From positions 5,789 to 18,265 of the forward strand of contig DBXK01000046.1 in assembly GCA_002309375.1 (NCBI GenBank): 12,477 nucleotides of DNA, given 5' to 3'. The notes under the pieces are model-generated. The model saw nothing but the letters and a program-made list of their open reading frames with translations. It had not been told where the DNA came from and made no database searches. Shown one piece after another: positions 11,762 through 12,477 of this stretch (the stretch's first letter is position 1; every line of letters begins with the position of its first letter). A program made the position numbers and the translations under genes. Source of the DNA: Christensenella sp. UBA1214. GTDB lineage: Bacteria; Bacillota; Clostridia; Christensenellales; CAG-138.

Positions 11762-12477
11762 ATGAAAAACGGAGTTTCAAATATCAAAAAGCTTCTGAAG
11801 CCGGCCTGCTGCCTGCTTCTCGCCCTTGCTTTCGCGGGGATGGTTTTCGTCTCCGCCTGCACGCAGAAGGGCGGGCAGACCGCGGACGATGGGAAACCGA
11901 CTGCCGCGCCGCAGAGCGATAAACCGACCGAAACGCCGCTGCCGCAGACCGAACCGCCCGAAACGGACGCTCCCGCAACCGAACCGCCCGCGACCGAAGC
12001 GCCGACGGCGGAGCCCAGGACGGCGGAAGCCCTTTTCGGGGACGTCGTGCTCGCGCGGAAGACCGATCTTAACTATTTTGCGATCCCGGATATCATCCTC
12101 AGCCTTATGACCGATGCGGATATCGAGGTCTATAAACGCATGGTCACGGCGTATATGGCGGGGGAGACCTCCATCGAGATCCCGACGGAGCTCGGCGAAT
12201 ATCCGGATATCCGGCGCCTGCTCGATATGTACTGCCCGGTGTTCTTTATCGATGTTGACGACACGACTCTCACGGATGACGGAACCACGATAAGCTGGAG
12301 CTATACCGATCCTTCGCAGCATGACGCCGCGATCGACCGCTTCGAGGCGAGGGTGCATGAGCTGCTTTCCTCCGTTGTCGCGACCGACAGCGAGCTTCTT
12401 AAGATCCTGACTGTTTATAAGGATTTTACCGGGGCGAGCACTTACGATGACTCCACCACACGGAACGGCTTCCGCTA
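11762..12477 (+). CDS. Lipoprotein with Thr/Pro/Glu-rich linker, cut by the window end
   Basis: At least 238 residues; the 3' end lies beyond the window. ATG 11762 follows AAAGGA (11745-11750), spaced 11 bases. The N-terminus is a lipoprotein signal: MKNGVSNIKKLL, a hydrophobic stretch, then VSAC with the lipid-bearing Cys33. Residues 34 to about 88 are a low-complexity linker with repeated TEPP/ATEAP units, typical of Gram-positive surface lipoproteins that hold a domain away from the membrane. From about 90 a folded domain begins, with alternating acidic and aromatic residues (PVFFIDVDDTTLTDDGTTISW) and helical segments ending ILTVYKDFTGASTYDD. That last motif recalls the segment just before transglutaminase-like domains in clostridial surface proteins, but no catalytic residues are inside the window, so the function stays open. 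Confidence 0.82.
   Translation, partial: MKNGVSNIKKLLKPACCLLLALAFAGMVFVSACTQKGGQTADDGKPTAAPQSDKPTETPLPQTEPPETDAPATEPPATEAPTAEPRTAEALFGDVVLARKTDLNYFAIPDIILSLMTDADIEVYKRMVTAYMAGETSIEIPTELGEYPDIRRLLDMYCPVFFIDVDDTTLTDDGTTISWSYTDPSQHDAAIDRFEARVHELLSSVVATDSELLKILTVYKDFTGASTYDDSTTRNGFR

Noticed and set aside
11777..12358. A 193-codon - strand frame opposite the final lipoprotein
   Set aside because: It is Arg/Gly/Phe-repetitive because it is the reverse of the Thr/Pro/Glu linker. The + strand has a lipobox, ribosome binding site and promoter.

Overview
The window looks like part of the chromosome of a GC-rich member of the Bacillota, probably an uncultured gut or anaerobic Clostridia species. The evidence is Gram-positive-type ribosome binding sites (AAAGGAGG/GGAGG), several good sigma-A promoters (TTGACA/TATAAT with 17-base spacing), an IspH–ribosomal S1 fusion of the clostridial kind, a free-standing decarboxylase carboxyltransferase subunit, and lipoproteins with Thr/Pro/Glu-rich linkers. 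No RNA gene, insertion sequence, CRISPR array, prophage or foreign-looking island is visible. Genus cannot be read from this sequence.

Layout. (1) 1-1664, + strand: the end of a membrane Na+-pumping decarboxylase beta subunit, then the carboxyltransferase alpha subunit. A perfect hairpin terminator (1682-1710) follows and also serves the convergent gene. (2) 1732-2133, - strand: a small lipoprotein of unknown function with its own strong promoter. (3) 2328-8120, + strand: a housekeeping operon starting at a consensus promoter (2272-2300): surE, a BaiN/HI0933-family flavoprotein, cmk, a PlsC-type acyltransferase, and an IspH–S1 fusion, closed by a terminator at 8135-8165. Gene gaps are only 13-31 bases and every gene has a clear ribosome binding site. 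(4) 8221-11468, - strand: a two-gene unit, a D,D-carboxypeptidase (PBP5 type) with an unusual C-terminal extension followed by an M18 aminopeptidase, ending at a terminator near 8178-8207. (5) 11469-11761: a divergent promoter region. (6) 11762 to the end, + strand: the start of a large lipoprotein cut by the window edge.

How the genes work together. The decarboxylase pair couples decarboxylation of a carboxylic acid (oxaloacetate or a related substrate) to Na+ export. The central operon covers nucleotide turnover (SurE, Cmk), phospholipid synthesis (PlsC), isoprenoid precursor synthesis (IspH) and translation (S1), a grouping familiar in Clostridia. The carboxypeptidase trims peptidoglycan stem peptides outside the cell, and the aminopeptidase is probably cytosolic.

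The signal most worth a second look is inside the fusion gene. At the IspH–S1 junction, an AT-rich island (26 G/C in 90 bases at 6531-6620, against 59 in 90 at 6181-6270) holds an extended -10 promoter, a small hairpin, a GGAGG site and an in-frame ATG (6681). Together they could produce a free S1 protein in addition to the fusion. The rest of the window is largely ordinary core genome, and no convincing new multi-gene system was found.
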